Shown here piece by piece: positions 43,801-52,559 of a DNA stretch of 64,000 nt. Position numbers and translations under genes: made by a program. Every line of letters starts with the position of its first letter. Position 1 is the first letter of the stretch. Source of the stretch: Bedellia somnulentella (taxonomy: Eukaryota > Arthropoda > Insecta > Lepidoptera > Bedelliidae); NCBI GenBank assembly GCA_963576735.1, contig OY755175.1:1442401-1506400 (forward strand), given 5' to 3'. Under the pieces are notes generated by a model, which worked only from the letters and a program-made list of their open reading frames with translations, was not told where the DNA came from and ran no database searches.

Positions 43801-46800
43801 TCTTTTGTAAATTTGTGTTTTATGTACAATAAAGAGTTATTCTATTCTATTCTATTGATATTTTCGTGAACAAATACATTTTTTTTTATATGACCTTATT
43901 GAGCCGTTTTGTAAACACAATATGGTTATGGATTGTCATATGGCCCAGTATTGTCGTTCTGATTTATTTTTAAATTGACTTATTAAATCGAACATTTCTA
44001 TTTTTTATCGTAAATGCCAGCTCAAGACTATTCGATATTTAAATTAACTAACTTTCGCGTACACCCTCATTTTGTGACATCAGAAATTATATTATAAAAG
44101 CTCTCAATTCAAACTTTCACGCCGTATATCTCCGAAGGGGTAGGCAGAGGTACTAATATTACAGGACATCAAGTGACAGTGTCACCTGGTGTTCAGAGTA
44201 CCCACGTTTTGCTTTGACAGTGTGCTCAAGTGATAAGGGGCAGGCCTATCGCTGTTCTTGTACCAATACACTGCACATGAGTAGGCCCGACTCGGGATTT
44301 GAACTCTCATCGTCTGCACGATAAGCGGTGTTCTATCGACTGAGCTGTCACTCGTATGTTATGAAAGTTACATACATACATATACTCACGGCTATAAATC
44401 CCTAGAAGGGGTAGCCAGAGCTTAGGAATTCGAAATTCCTCAGCCACTTTTGGAAGTTGCGTGGGGAAAAGATGGTAAAATAAAGGTTGTTGGTGATGGG
44501 TCTCCAACCGCATCGCCCAAAAATCCCTTAAAAGCCCCAATACCGTTAGTCGCCTCTTACGTACACCCACCGGAAGAAATGGGGTAGTGCTATTCTAAGC
44601 CGACACTACACAGCTAGTTCTTCATTTTAAATTGAGCAATATGTTTCCGCCGCAGTCCTGCGAATATAACTCTGTAGTATTAATGTCAAATTAAGCAAAT
44701 ATTGAACATTAGGCGTCACAGCGGTAATTATTTTACAAATTGATTAAATATGAATGTGCGCTACATTATTGAAGTATTTAAATTTCATACATACAAATAG
44801 CTGTGTAGTGCCGGCTTAGAATAGCGCTACCCCATTTCTTCCGGTGGGTGTACGTAAGAGGCGACTAACGGTATTGGGGCTTTTAAGGGAACATTGGGCG
44901 ATGCGGTTGGAGACCCATCACCAACAACCTTTATTTTGCTATCTTTTCCCCACTCAACTTTCCAAAAGTGGCGGAGGTATTTTTAATTCCTTAGCTCTGG
45001 CTACCCCTTCTAGGGATTTATAGCCGTGAGTATATGTATGTATGTACATACAAATACTCACTAATTATGTGTAAATTCGAAATTCGCAAAAAGTCCTTAT
45101 ACATAATCAATTAACTATTCCTCGATCTTTTTTTGTCTATGTTTTTGTTTGTTAACATTCTATCTGTGGAGATTTGTTAATAGCATAGGACGATCTATTT
45201 TACCTCTATATTGTAAACTTTTGTCTGTAAATCTTCCTAAGAAAATAAAATAAAATAAATAAAATAAAATAAACATATACAGCATAATATTATAGCTTTT
45301 TATTGCTGTAAAATTGATCACTGTTAACCTTGAAATTATTTGAAACTCGCAAACTTTACCCAATCATATTCTTCTAGGTAAATTTAATGCTACGCGTACA
45401 AGGTTTAGTTTATAGGACTTAAAAAAATGGATCGAAGAGTTCATTTTATGCGAAGTTGAAAAAACAAACAACTACTTTATTTATTACAAGCTGACCCCAC
45501 AGACTTCGTACTGTCAAAAGTGTAGACTTTCACGTCGTCAAACTGAAATATTTAACTGACCTGTTGAGGGTCTCTGTCATGCGATGAGAAAAAGGTGTTT
45601 TTCATAGTGTCCTCACAATTTTTTCACTTTATAAATTTTAAGTCTATAAGTATAGTAGTTTCGGCTGAGCATTGATTCTTAGTCTGTTTAATCATTTTTA
45701 AGAAAATTTATTGATCTCTTAATTTTTCTGGGATAAAAAGTGTCCTATTGTGTTAATTGGGATCATTATCTGGCTTCCTGTAAATTTTATTTTAAATACG
45801 TTCTGTGAATTAGTCTTCATTTAGCTACAAACACACAAACATCTAAACTTTCACATTTATAATATTAATAGGATAAAAGCTTCTCGCGCAGGTGACCTCG
45901 CTCGCCGGCCAGCGCAGCGTCTTGTCTTGCGCTTCATGCACGCGTGTAAATTTTGTTACGGAGTAATTTAAAAATTGTATTATCTTCTAAGATGTTTATT
46001 TAAATTAAGTGATGTCAAGGACAATTTTGTTCTCAATTAAATACTCTCAATCAACAACATATTTATTTGGATAAAGATTAATATTATGTTGATAAAACAT
46101 TATGGCAATTATGCATTAAATTCGACCAAATTTTTTTACCATAAAAATGGTTATAATAAGTAAAACTTAAAAGTTAGACATATACTGTCGCGGGCATTTT
46201 TTTAGATCTTTTAAAGAGAAATAATTCTTTAATACATTTTTTTTGGGTAACTTAAACCGTTTACGCAGCGCACACAACGGAAGCCTAAGTATGAATAATT
46301 ATACCCGTTTTTGCAACATTATTCGCTGATAGTTTGCTCCTGTTGGTTGCAGCGTGATGATATATAGCCTAAAACCTTCCTCAATAAATGGACTATCCAA
46401 CACAAAAAGAATTTTTCAATTTGATTCGGTAGTTCCTGAGATCCTAGCGTTCAAACAAACAAACTCTTCAGCTTTATAATATTAGTATAGATGATAAATG
46501 TTAAATATTACTAATAAATAAAGGAACGATTTTTTTACACCAGCTATCAGCTGCCTTTGTTTATAAACAAGAAAGTAATAATCCCCACATGAGGTTTTCA
46601 TGAACAAAATATTCTAATTAAATGTTAAATATTTTATTTTCAGAAATACTCCGTTTTTCAACATGTTCTCGAACAACAACATGCAGCCGCGGACGCGCCG
46701 GTTCAGCACTAGTTTTAGTCCCATCGTCACACCTGTCAATTCTGCAGCTGTGAGTACAATATAAGAAGTTAACTTTTTCTGTACATACACATGTATCTAC

Positions 46801-49800
46801 TACGATTATTATATGGAATATCACATCACCTATGTCCGCTTAATTTAATTCGATAACCTTAATTTTACATGAGCGGTAGGAGAAGTAGCATACATACATA
46901 CATACCTACATACATGCCATAAATCCCTATAAGTGGTAGCTTTAGAATCAGATATTCCTCAGACACTTTTGAATTAAGCTTTTGACAATTTATAACCTAA
47001 ATACCTGTGTAAACAAATACCTATGTTGTGTTATATTATCCCACTATCTCTTCCCCACTAAAATTTCCAAACGTGGCTGAGGAATTTCCAATTCCTTAGC
47101 TCTGGCTACCCCTTCTAGGGATTTATAGCCGTGAGCATATATATGTATGTATGTGTTATATTATGAATGAATCGATGAGTCTTGCTCAGGGATAAGGGTA
47201 TATTTAGTATATTTAATACATTTTCCTAAATAAACTCATTGATATAAAAACATCTTGTCAGCTACTCAAACATGCAGTTTTATTTAAAGTACTTTGATTG
47301 ATACAGTGAAAAAACCTATTATATCTATAATACGATATTACTATGGTATAACGCAACTAAGTTACGAAATTCCCTCGACAAACAGAGCTTAATGGGCGCC
47401 CGAGCTCTTCGCGTAGATCAGCTACGCGCAGAAGAATGGGCAGACGTGAACAACGCTAGAGAAGTGGACCACGAGAGAGAGACGCACTGCGCCATGCAGA
47501 TGGGGCAGTCGTGTGAGGACCTCACGCTTTTAGCCGCGCCTCCGGCCTCGCCTACTAGGATACCTAGGTAAGAACAATACATACACACACACATACATAC
47601 ATATACCAGGATACCAAGGTTAGTACGTTAGTGCGGCAGTACTGAGAGAGCGAACTATAGCGGACACACTCGCACATAGCAGCGTCTCTGTCTAATCCTG
47701 CATCGCGATATCTAAATGTACAGTACCACTACTTATATACACGAGAGAGAGACGCACTGCGGCATGCAGATGGGGCAGTCGTGTGAGGACCTCACGCTTT
47801 TAGCCGCGGCACGAGGATACCTAGGTGAGAACCATACATACATACAACATTTACTGGATACCTAGGTAAGCACACTAGCGTGGGTGTATTGATAAAGCGC
47901 ACACTACAATGGACTCACTCGCACATAGCAGCGTCTCTCTGTCTAATCCTGCATCGCCATATCTAAATGTACCCTAGCACTAAGTATATACACGAGAGAG
48001 AGAGACGCACTGCGGCATGCAGATGGGGCAATCTTGTGAAGACCTCCACCACCAGGATACCTAAGTGTAGGTATACCAGGATAAACTAGCACTACCATAG
48101 TTGATGGCCTCACCTCAGGAAACTTGTAAGCGGTAATCGTATTTTAGGAACCTTATAAGCTTCCTGAATGCCGCTAGTTAGACGATTACGCTATCCTAGA
48201 ACGAGTTTTTCTTGCTACATAAATACGAGAGAGGGCGACGCACTGCGCCATGCAATGGGGTAATCGTGCGTGCACTGATGACCCATAACACAAATAAGTG
48301 TTTTTAGGCCACATGCAATGCAACTGAACCAAAGTGGCGAAATCCTAAGGAATGATAGTTTTGCGAACATTTGTATTTATTCATATGACGCAAAACTTAA
48401 CAATATACTTACCAAATTGTTTCGTGTTTGATACATTTGGATATCCATTATACTTAACATTAAGGGCGTCATTTAAATCTTTTTGTTCATGAAAACCTCA
48501 TGTGGGGATTATTACTAATAAATAAAGAATAAATAAAGGAAAGAAAAATTTCGACACAGGCGCGGACATTTCCCCGCCTGTGTCGAAATTTTTCTTTCCT
48601 TTATTTATTCTTTATTTATTATTAAGGGCGTCACCGGAAAAATAGGTTGATATTGATTGTTTGGAAATTCTATAAAGTCTGATTTGATGATATTGATATG
48701 ACATGAATAAAATATATGTTGGTGATTAGTTCATGGTGTTAAAATTTGATGTTCAACATTTTAATAATTTGTTGAAAAATATGATGAAAAAAATTGAATT
48801 GGAACATGCTTTGTTTTCATAAAAACCGTATAGGCTCCACTAGCATAACATACATATGAACTCATTATGTGTCTATGTCGTGGCCATATCGTAGATTTGA
48901 ACACATCGTGAAATGATCGATCATTTCATGAAATAGTCACATTTCATGATGTGGCCAACTTAATTTGACCATATCATAAAATCGTCAACGTTTCACGATT
49001 TAATCATCCACGCTTGGCCAGATCGTAGAATAGGGCGACCTGTGAAATGCGATCCAAACTCAACGGTTTTTTAACATATTGCTCAGTTTTTTCGTAATTT
49101 GCAAAGTACTCGAGAACCTTTTCGTCGAAAACTCTTTTGCAATCACTTTCTTCTTCGCTTAATAGCGAATAATTAACTTTTTTACTGCGAGAAATAACAT
49201 TTTTGACAGTGGCCGCCATCTTCACACATAAACAAAGCGTTTTCAGCGCCTCTACCGGTAATTAATGTGACTACTTTACGATATGACCAAATAATCTTAA
49301 CCATTTCATGAAGAGGCCGCGCGTTTAGTTGGCCATATCGAGAAACGATTTCTTATCATTGATCTACCCAAACCACATCACGATGTGGCCAATAAACAGT
49401 TGAACATTTCATGAAATGGGGCATTCCAGGAGAAATGGGAAAATGAGTATTTTTTTTAAATTGATTTGATTATAACCACTTTAGTCTTAACGTAATGTGT
49501 ATGAGTTATATTACTATGATTTGCAAAAAATATGTAGAAAAAGAACAAAAAAGTATTTTTTTTCACTATGGCAAGTTGGACGACAAGGTTTTCGAGTAGT
49601 ACGATTTTTTACCGCCATGTTAGCAACACTGCTTTCGGTCATTTTGCATACAATTTTCAACAGCACAGTGTCCTACATTGTTACGAATTTATTCAACTTC
49701 AATTTGATGTGAAAATATTGCGGAAAAGGTAAGAATTTTACTCTAAAACCCCTAAAAACAATGAGCACGTAGCATGTCCTGCCAGTCACACGAAATCATA

Positions 49801-52242
49801 CAAAAGTTGTTATTCTAACTTTAAAATATGTTTCCTAAATGGGAGCTTTTCGGAAAGTAAGAATTGGCTAATTGTTAAGCTGTTTAGCATATATGTTTGG
49901 TGTTATGGATGAAAGGGTGGAAAAGAGGTGGTTTTAATTTTTGTCCCACCAGTCACTGTGACTGGTGGGACATTTTTTTTAACACTTGTTTTGGACTGTT
50001 CTAAGCATTTCTAACCTGTTTTTTTTTTATTTTTGTTAGTGTGATTGCTTTTAATTTCTGCCTTTAAGATGAATGCTGCTGAGCGTTAATGAAAATCAAG
50101 GGAAAACCTAAAAAATGATGCAACTAAGTGGAAGACTGCTACGGAAGACCAAAAAAGCTTTACGTGAAACTAATGAGACTGCAAAAATTCAATGGAGAGA
50201 GAAGGAGAGGCTACGCAAAAGAAAACAGAGAGAAAACAAAAAGTTAGAGGGTATCAAGAAGACTTCTCTTTCGCCGTTGGGTTCTTACAAGACTATTTAA
50301 ATACCTTGAAAAAAGCAGTTGGAAAAATTAGAGAAGTTCTTCCTGAAAAGCAAACCAAAAAGTCAGCTGTATTGATGCATGTTTTAAAGGAAATGTTATC
50401 AACGGAGGCTATTCATCTAAGTGCTAAAACAGTTAAACCTACAGTCGTAACAAAAGGAAACAGAAGTTGGTTAAACATTTTTATGAACAAGATGACATGA
50501 GCCGCCCATCTCCTAATAGGAAAGACACTATGTCAATCAAAGATAAAGAAACAGTTAAACGTGCTCATGTCGCTAAGAGGCACATGATGATGACCATTGA
50601 GGAAGCATATTCCCTGTTTAGAACTGAACATCCCGACATAAACTTGGGGAAGAGTAGGTTTTATGAACTGAGACCGCTCTATGGGAGACCTATGAGTGAG
50701 ATGCCTCATAATGTATGTGTCTGCAGCTACCATGCAAATTATGCGTTTTTATTAGAAGCACTGAATAAGTTTCTTCCAAACCTGCCAATTACTACCACTG
50801 AGTTCCTGAAACGCATATGTTGCAATATATCTAATTGGCATTGCTAACATATTCTCTAAATATTTCGCATCTGTATATGTTAATGACAATTCTGATAAAT
50901 TCAGAGCTGACTCCCGTACCAATAATATTTTTTCAAATAAGAACAAGCAATCCAAGTCACTTATTTGAAATCATCCGGAGGAGACGGCACTAAATTCGTA
51001 ATGGACGAATCGAGCGAACCGTACCATATTTCTATTAACCAAGTGATGAAAATTGTTAAAGAACCAGCAATAAAAATGTGTAAAAATAGAATTTATTACC
51101 AGTATGAACAATCCATTGTGTGAGAGCAATACTTTTATTTGATTAAATATAATTTAATAAAACCAAAAAGTATATTTTTTGTACCAATTTCTTACTTGTC
51201 CCACCAGTCACAAAAGGCTGTCCCACCAGTCACAATTTCTACTTTCCATATTTTCTTGTAGAAACTAAATCTAGTGCCCATTTTAAGTTCTTGTTGTAGT
51301 ATATTTAATCAATAAATAGTGCTTAGTACAATACATCTGGCTAAGTACAGTATTTGGGCTAAAATCTCGATTGACAGTGCAGAAGGTGGAGGGGAGGTAT
51401 TTTTGAGTGTCCCACCAGTCACACTCCTTTGACAAATAAAATATCACTAAAATATTTAAATATAATAATATTTTAGATACAGGTTTCAAAAGTTGGTTCA
51501 TAATCTATTGTAATATATATATTTGATCATTATATCAGATTAAATAACAAAGTTACAGGTCTAAACATTAGGGATTTTGGAGTAAACTGTCCCACCAGTC
51601 ACAATGGAATGCCCCAAATACGACTATTTCATGAAATGATCGATCATTTCACGATGTGTTCAAATCTACGATATGGCCACGACATCTATATACGCGTAGC
51701 TTTAAGATCTGTAACTTTGATGTTTTACTTTTCATTTAAACATTATAGTTATTCAATAAAACTAAATAAACTACATTTATCCTGCGCGCGCGCGCTTTTT
51801 TTTCGTTCCCGTCACTCTCAGTAAATTTGACGTAAGAGTGAGCGCAATAGCTGCAAAATGCGGGGAGGCCCTTAAGCACAACCCTAAATTACCACTCCTT
51901 TTAACCAACTTATCTTTGCTTCACAGGTTTTCACCCGTGGTATCTCCATCGCCCACCCGAAAATACACGACTCGTCGAAGTCTCTCACCAAACCCGATCA
52001 GGGCTTCCAGCTTCAGTCCGGTAAGTCGGCCCAACTTGCACTTGACCGGAAAACGGCGCTGCGAAGATCAAGACTTCCCATCAAAACGTATGTGCACAGA
52101 TCGCCTTACACCTTCTACACCCGGAACTCCTGATTCAGACTCCTTAGAATGCACCTTTAGGCCTGTGTCCCCTAGAGCACAACCTATGATCGAATCTCCA
52201 AGCGAACCAGACCCTAACCACAAAAGTGCCAACCCTAGCTAA
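28852..52242 (+). CDS. PABIR/FAM122-family PP2A regulatory protein, complete coding sequence in four exons
   Basis: Coding exons are 28,852-28,961, 46,644-46,749, 47,386-47,567 and 51,927-52,242. All have GT..AG borders and agreeing phases (2, 0, 2); total 714 nt, 237 residues. Exon 1 has LKRCSSAPLIN, the basic-S-x-S-A-P-L-I motif that opens FAM122 proteins. Exon 2 gives RTRRFSTSFSPIVTPVNSA. Exon 3 holds ARALRVDQLRAEEW and DHERETHCAMQMGQSCEDL, the short motif and helix by which FAM122A binds and inhibits PP2A-B55. Exon 4 has SPSPTRKYTTRRSLSPNPIR, KRRCEDQDFPSKR and a Ser/Pro-rich tail. The protein is likely disordered and nuclear or cytosolic, acting in cell-cycle phosphatase control. Human members are about 280 residues. 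Either of two adjacent ATGs (28,852, 28,855) could be used. Intron 1 (17.7 kb) and intron 3 (4.4 kb) are packed with mobile elements. 3' UTR from 52,243; its end was not fixed. Confidence 0.8.
29717..29873 (+). mobile_element. SINE family 1, 5'-truncated copy in PABIR intron 1
   Basis: gatttttgggcgatgtggtc through to ggatttatagccgtgagtat and atgtatgta. Confidence 0.8.
30124..30240 (-). mobile_element. RTE 3' end fragment
   Basis: Minus strand: ..AGGTTTGTCAGGATTGTACA, then AGTCTCTGCTTACCCCAATG and a (TATG)n-like tail (catacatacacc at 30,131). It matches the end of the RTE at 6838-6925. Confidence 0.7.
30241..30776. other. PABIR intron sequence, nothing recognised
   Basis: AT-rich, no supported gene or repeat other than flanking element ends. 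Confidence 0.4.
30875..32824 (-). pseudogene. LOA ORF2: RT palm to RNase H and C-terminus
   Basis: From ILTKKPLHTQQHAYTKDKST it runs through CTFIDIEGAFD (RT motif A), RGCPQGGVLSPLLWNMV (motif B) and IGYADDLTILINGN (motif C) to the thumb KYLGITLDDKLNW. RNase H follows, with LRVYTDGSKTNQGTGAG, FQAECLGIIQAAQ, IKIISDSTSVLQAL and LQWIKGHSGSLGNDAADELA; the catalytic residues are all present. The end has CRACMEADETVTHVL, then a frameshift, after which SLPEAMADLDKLL and SELGWET stop appear in another frame (to about 30,875). The first about 20 residues of the open frame (DFDFDFDF) are translation of the inner LINE tail, not LOA. Confidence 0.9.
33031..35875 (-). pseudogene. Endonuclease-reverse transcriptase of the nested LINE, one nonsense codon
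   Basis: A long open frame (35,664-33,031, 877 codons) extends upstream to about 35,875 (MHQNIAGFLSKKEYLEIVL) across a single in-frame TAG near 35,797. Endonuclease: DFICLSETFI, YRTPKSN, ITGDFNIDIL, SPTRRQACIDNFITN and LSDHETAQC, the APE-type active-site set. RT: KYRPVALISVFAKIFEKLMH, DMTKAFDFADHDIL (motif A), [20 protein letters not shown] (B), CNLYADDISVTISF (C) and FLGIIFDNNLSWKDQI. C-terminal RT-associated region to LKKWLIEKCFY. It makes cDNA at nicked target DNA. Apart from the one stop it looks recent. Confidence 0.9.
35952..36404 (-). pseudogene. Upstream ORF (ORF1 end) of the nested LINE, 5'-truncated
   Basis: About 150 codons open into the LOA junction. VIVLSVNHSNHLNEHKLNM, then KCVFLNIHNTYVGNKQLK and FVCHKINLIIDTGDY are followed by a basic tail with two KGTIPYFF-like repeats. 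The first part resembles the esterase-like ORF1 domain of CR1-type elements, but the match is loose. Residues translated from beyond 36,404 belong to LOA. Confidence 0.5.
36405..37003 (-). pseudogene. LOA ORF2: start of the RT domain
   Basis: From about 37,003 the minus strand reads RKAWRKYCESIES, then DETYTTTHTETHKLLLECHF, FNPFKSPGLDGIIPALLQWA, REVKVTFIPKPGKSDY and SFRPISLTSFLLKTLERLCD, the RT fingers region. It joins the endonuclease frame through a disrupted stretch with a palindrome at 37,003-37,054. Confidence 0.85.
37003..37054. repeat. Perfect palindrome, 24-bp arms with 4-nt spacer
   Basis: Arms 37,003-37,026 and 37,031-37,054 (core acttactagatcacgc and inverse) around agaa. It lies exactly where the LOA frame between endonuclease and RT is broken, so it is a secondary change in this copy. 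Confidence 0.85.
37016..38071 (-). pseudogene. LOA ORF2: APE-type endonuclease domain
   Basis: 351 codons from MLPNNIQILQANLQHSHAAT. Motifs: IIALIQEPWIRGN (Glu of the active site), VIGADANAHHPLWGC (D-x-N), TWVTSRGQTIVDITLVSRG and DVSCSDHRRICFD (final D-H). This nicks the target DNA. The ATG at 38,071 is a likely ORF2 start: ORF1 and ORF2 overlap or abut here. The frame ends RSRFCVI stop inside the palindrome. Confidence 0.9.
38293..39661 (-). pseudogene. LOA ORF1 (gag-like), frameshifted
   Basis: It starts MAQQQKDVPRRVRPASAVEN at 39,661 and shifts frame at a G-run near 39,547. A basic, Pro/Arg-rich region follows (KKSRRASRPHRTGAYRRRQM; to 38,850). Then 38,859-38,293 encodes a folded domain with PRLVEGALRFWCENELTVNW and DLWSLYKATRVWGDNPGVFL, resembling the DUF4780 domain found in ORF1 of insect retroelements. 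RNA-binding function is inferred from position and composition. Confidence 0.65.
39662..40330. other. 5' flank of the LOA element; nothing firmly recognised
   Basis: Includes a (ta)n-like run at 39,725-39,740. The 23-bp stretch ccttggcttcttttctaaat occurs twice (40,191 and 40,224). Confidence 0.35.
40330..41460 (-). pseudogene. Possible fossil transposase, multiply broken
   Basis: On the minus strand, broken frames give VYAITFSRVIIQEIWHSCDS, then PEEERAYLVLAKLMHIEP (about 41,410-41,280), SSNSKTTEKKEVSTDEVLSL and YTKAKLTKHQYMLIIKFINS (about 40,760-40,640), HQELLDVKKRRYSKKIHTDG and SFDGRPGHRE near 40,410-40,380. The order resembles large insect DNA-transposon proteins in which an F/C-DG-x-x-G-(H/Q)-S block is the first catalytic aspartate region (Transib/RAG1-like). 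That assignment is tentative. A SINE copy (40,878-41,065) interrupts it. Confidence 0.3.
40878..41065 (-). mobile_element. SINE family 2, diverged copy
   Basis: Minus-strand copy sharing ggtggcagaggtactaatac, cacctggtgttcagagaacc and gcttggacagtgcactcacg with the copies at 44,108 and 58,551. The tRNA-like head is missing. Confidence 0.6.
41605..41693 (+). mobile_element. RTE 3' end fragment
   Basis: gaaaagcatgtatgggtcgt, then aattggcgatcgttagtttc, tgtctacaccaatgggaatt and aatggcgtgagtatatgtat: the 3' end of the RTE at 6838-6925. Confidence 0.75.
41700..42887. repeat. PABIR intron with two dispersed repeat blocks
   Basis: 42,120-42,240 (acgagagagggtggattttg ..) is inverted relative to 7080-7220. 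42,415-42,550 matches 100-240. The remaining sequence shows nothing recognisable. Confidence 0.55.
42888..43226 (+). mobile_element. SINE family 1, diverged copy carrying a palindromic insertion
   Basis: The SINE head (gccggcttagaatgtcacta) and tail (gatttatggccgtgagtata) are separated by an inserted MITE (42,953-43,092). Its arms of about 55 bp begin ctgatttctgaattgagtat and are inverted around catt..aacaactg. Confidence 0.7.
43745..43860 (+). mobile_element. LINE 3' UTR with (tattc)n tail
   Basis: agcgataagaccgccgattg, tacctcactgtaaact and tgtacaataaagagttattc followed by attctattctattg. This UTR with a pentanucleotide tail is common for lepidopteran LINEs. No coding part is left. Confidence 0.5.
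44108..44354 (-). mobile_element. SINE family 2 with tRNA-like head
   Basis: Minus strand. The head at 44,290-44,354 has AGCTCAGTCGATAGAACAC (A-box-like) and GAGTTCAAATCCCGAG (B box). The body has GTGACACTGTCACTTG, and the 3' end CTCTGCCTACCCCTTC..GGAGATATACGGCGTGA resembles the RTE tail. Other copies are at 40,878 and 58,551. Confidence 0.75.
44371..44613 (-). mobile_element. SINE family 1, full-length copy
   Basis: Complete from GCTGTGTAGTGTCGGCTTAG (minus strand, at 44,613) to the (TATG)n tail (44,371). Confidence 0.85.
44801..45046 (+). mobile_element. SINE family 1, full-length copy with 12-bp duplication
   Basis: Flanked by tacatacaaata on both sides (about 44,788-44,799 and 45,045-45,056). 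Confidence 0.85.
45047..46099. other. PABIR intron with A-rich (aataaa)n run at 45,243-45,272
   Basis: The aaataaaataaataaaataa run may be the tail of an eroded retroposon. Nothing else is recognised. Confidence 0.35.
46100..46495 (+). mobile_element. Common lepidopteran interspersed repeat
   Basis: Ends attcggtagttcctgagatc, cgttcaaacaaacaaactct and tcagctttataatattagta, a very common repeat end in moth and butterfly genomes. No coding potential. Confidence 0.5.
46510..46619. mobile_element. tRNA-like retroposon, insertion F: tail-only copy (14-bp duplication)
   Basis: Flanked by aaatgttaaatatt (46,496-46,509; 46,620-46,633). It contains inverted pieces of the retroposon tail (actaataaataaagg ... 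aataatccccacatgaggtt) without the tRNA part. Its right border lies 10 bp before the first base of PABIR exon 2. Confidence 0.85.
46888..46975 (-). mobile_element. SINE family 1, 3' fragment
   Basis: catacatacatacctacata, then ataaatccctataagtggta: tail and end of the element only. Confidence 0.65.
47046..47156 (+). mobile_element. SINE family 1, 3' half
   Basis: tcttccccactaaaatttcc through to ggatttatagccgtgagcat and atgtatgtatg, within PABIR intron 2. Confidence 0.75.
47741..48275 (+). repeat. Three decayed tandem copies of part of PABIR exon 3
   Basis: 47,741-47,825, 48,000-48,061 and 48,232-48,262 repeat exon-3 sequence (gagagagacgcactgc, catgcagatggggcagtc, gtgtgaggacctcacgcttt). The intervening blocks (cacatagcagcgtctct, taatcctgcatcgc, atatctaaatgtac) also repeat, giving a unit of about 255-270 bp. 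Copy 1 still ends in a donor-like ctag/gtgaga but is out of phase. No usable acceptor precedes it. Confidence 0.85.
48472..48620. mobile_element. tRNA-like retroposon, insertion E: foldback tail copy (13-bp duplication)
   Basis: Flanked by attaagggcgtca (48,459-48,471; 48,621-48,633). Inverted tail (tttaaatctttttgttcatg) to cgacacaggcg, then its mirror cgcctgtgtcgaaatttttc to ttatttatt. It keeps only the acceptor-stem end of the tRNA-like part. Confidence 0.9.
49418..51615 (+). mobile_element. 2.2-kb DNA transposon of unassigned superfamily (4-bp duplication aaat)
   Basis: The inverted ends GGGGCATTCCA are 11 bp, with aaat at 49,414-49,417 and 51,616-51,619. The copies at 4447 and 52,754 show the empty site. 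The motif TGTCCCACCAGTCAC occurs five times directly (49,942; 51,197; 51,219; 51,409; 51,589) and once inverted, forming a hairpin at 49,942-49,972. It encodes a broken protein (see 50,069-51,115). Confidence 0.8.
50069..51115 (+). pseudogene. Broken transposon protein with SRFYELRP..PHNVCVCSYH region
   Basis: Several frames: ENLKNDATKWKTATE and MEREGEATQKKTERKQKV (basic N-terminus, 50,069-50,290), FLQDYLNTLKKAVGKIREVL and TKKSAVLMHVLKEML (50,275-50,410), VKHFYEQDDMSRPSPNRKDT, KRHMMMTIEEAYSLFRTEHP, GKSRFYELRPLYGRPMSEMP and HNVCVCSYHANYAFLLEALN (50,467-50,800). A stretch from about 50,837 (ANIFSKYFASVYVND) looks like a LINE ORF piece, after which EPYHISINQVMKIVKEPAIK may be the transposon C-terminus. 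Proteins with the F-x-LRP..PH-x-VC-x-C-x-YH arrangement are common as unnamed multi-copy proteins in aphids, Hydra and crustaceans. The catalytic core is not visible. Confidence 0.55.
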
Positions 52243-52559
52243 TAGGATTTTGATAGTTGCTGCGGTTTAACTTAGACTATTTTTGTGTTTTGTTACATGT
52301 TTAAATGCCAAATTAATGCCTAAGCACAATCTTCCAATATCGTTAGTTAGCAATCGTCGATTGTTGAGTAGCTAAGGGTATTCATATCAAATATTGTAAC
52401 CTCCATTTAGCGTGTATACCGATTTGGTTTACTGTAACTTGTATCGATAAGGATTGTAACTTTATATCTGAGTAGATTTTCTAGTTAGGCTTATTACACT
52501 TCTTTTTTTTTGAATGGACTTAATAAGGATCTTAGATAATTTTCAAGTCACTTAACAGA

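Larger units (their letters stand above)
48876..51684. mobile_element. Long-TIR element, copy B (4-bp duplication tcta), split by a DNA transposon
   Basis: Starts TGTCGTGGCCATATCGTAG and ends with the inverse at 51,684; flanks tcta (48,872-48,875; 51,685-51,688). Insert at 49,418-51,615. It keeps the minus-strand 73-codon frame at 49,004-49,225 (MKMAATVKNVIS.., YFANYEKTEQYVKK..). Confidence 0.85.
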
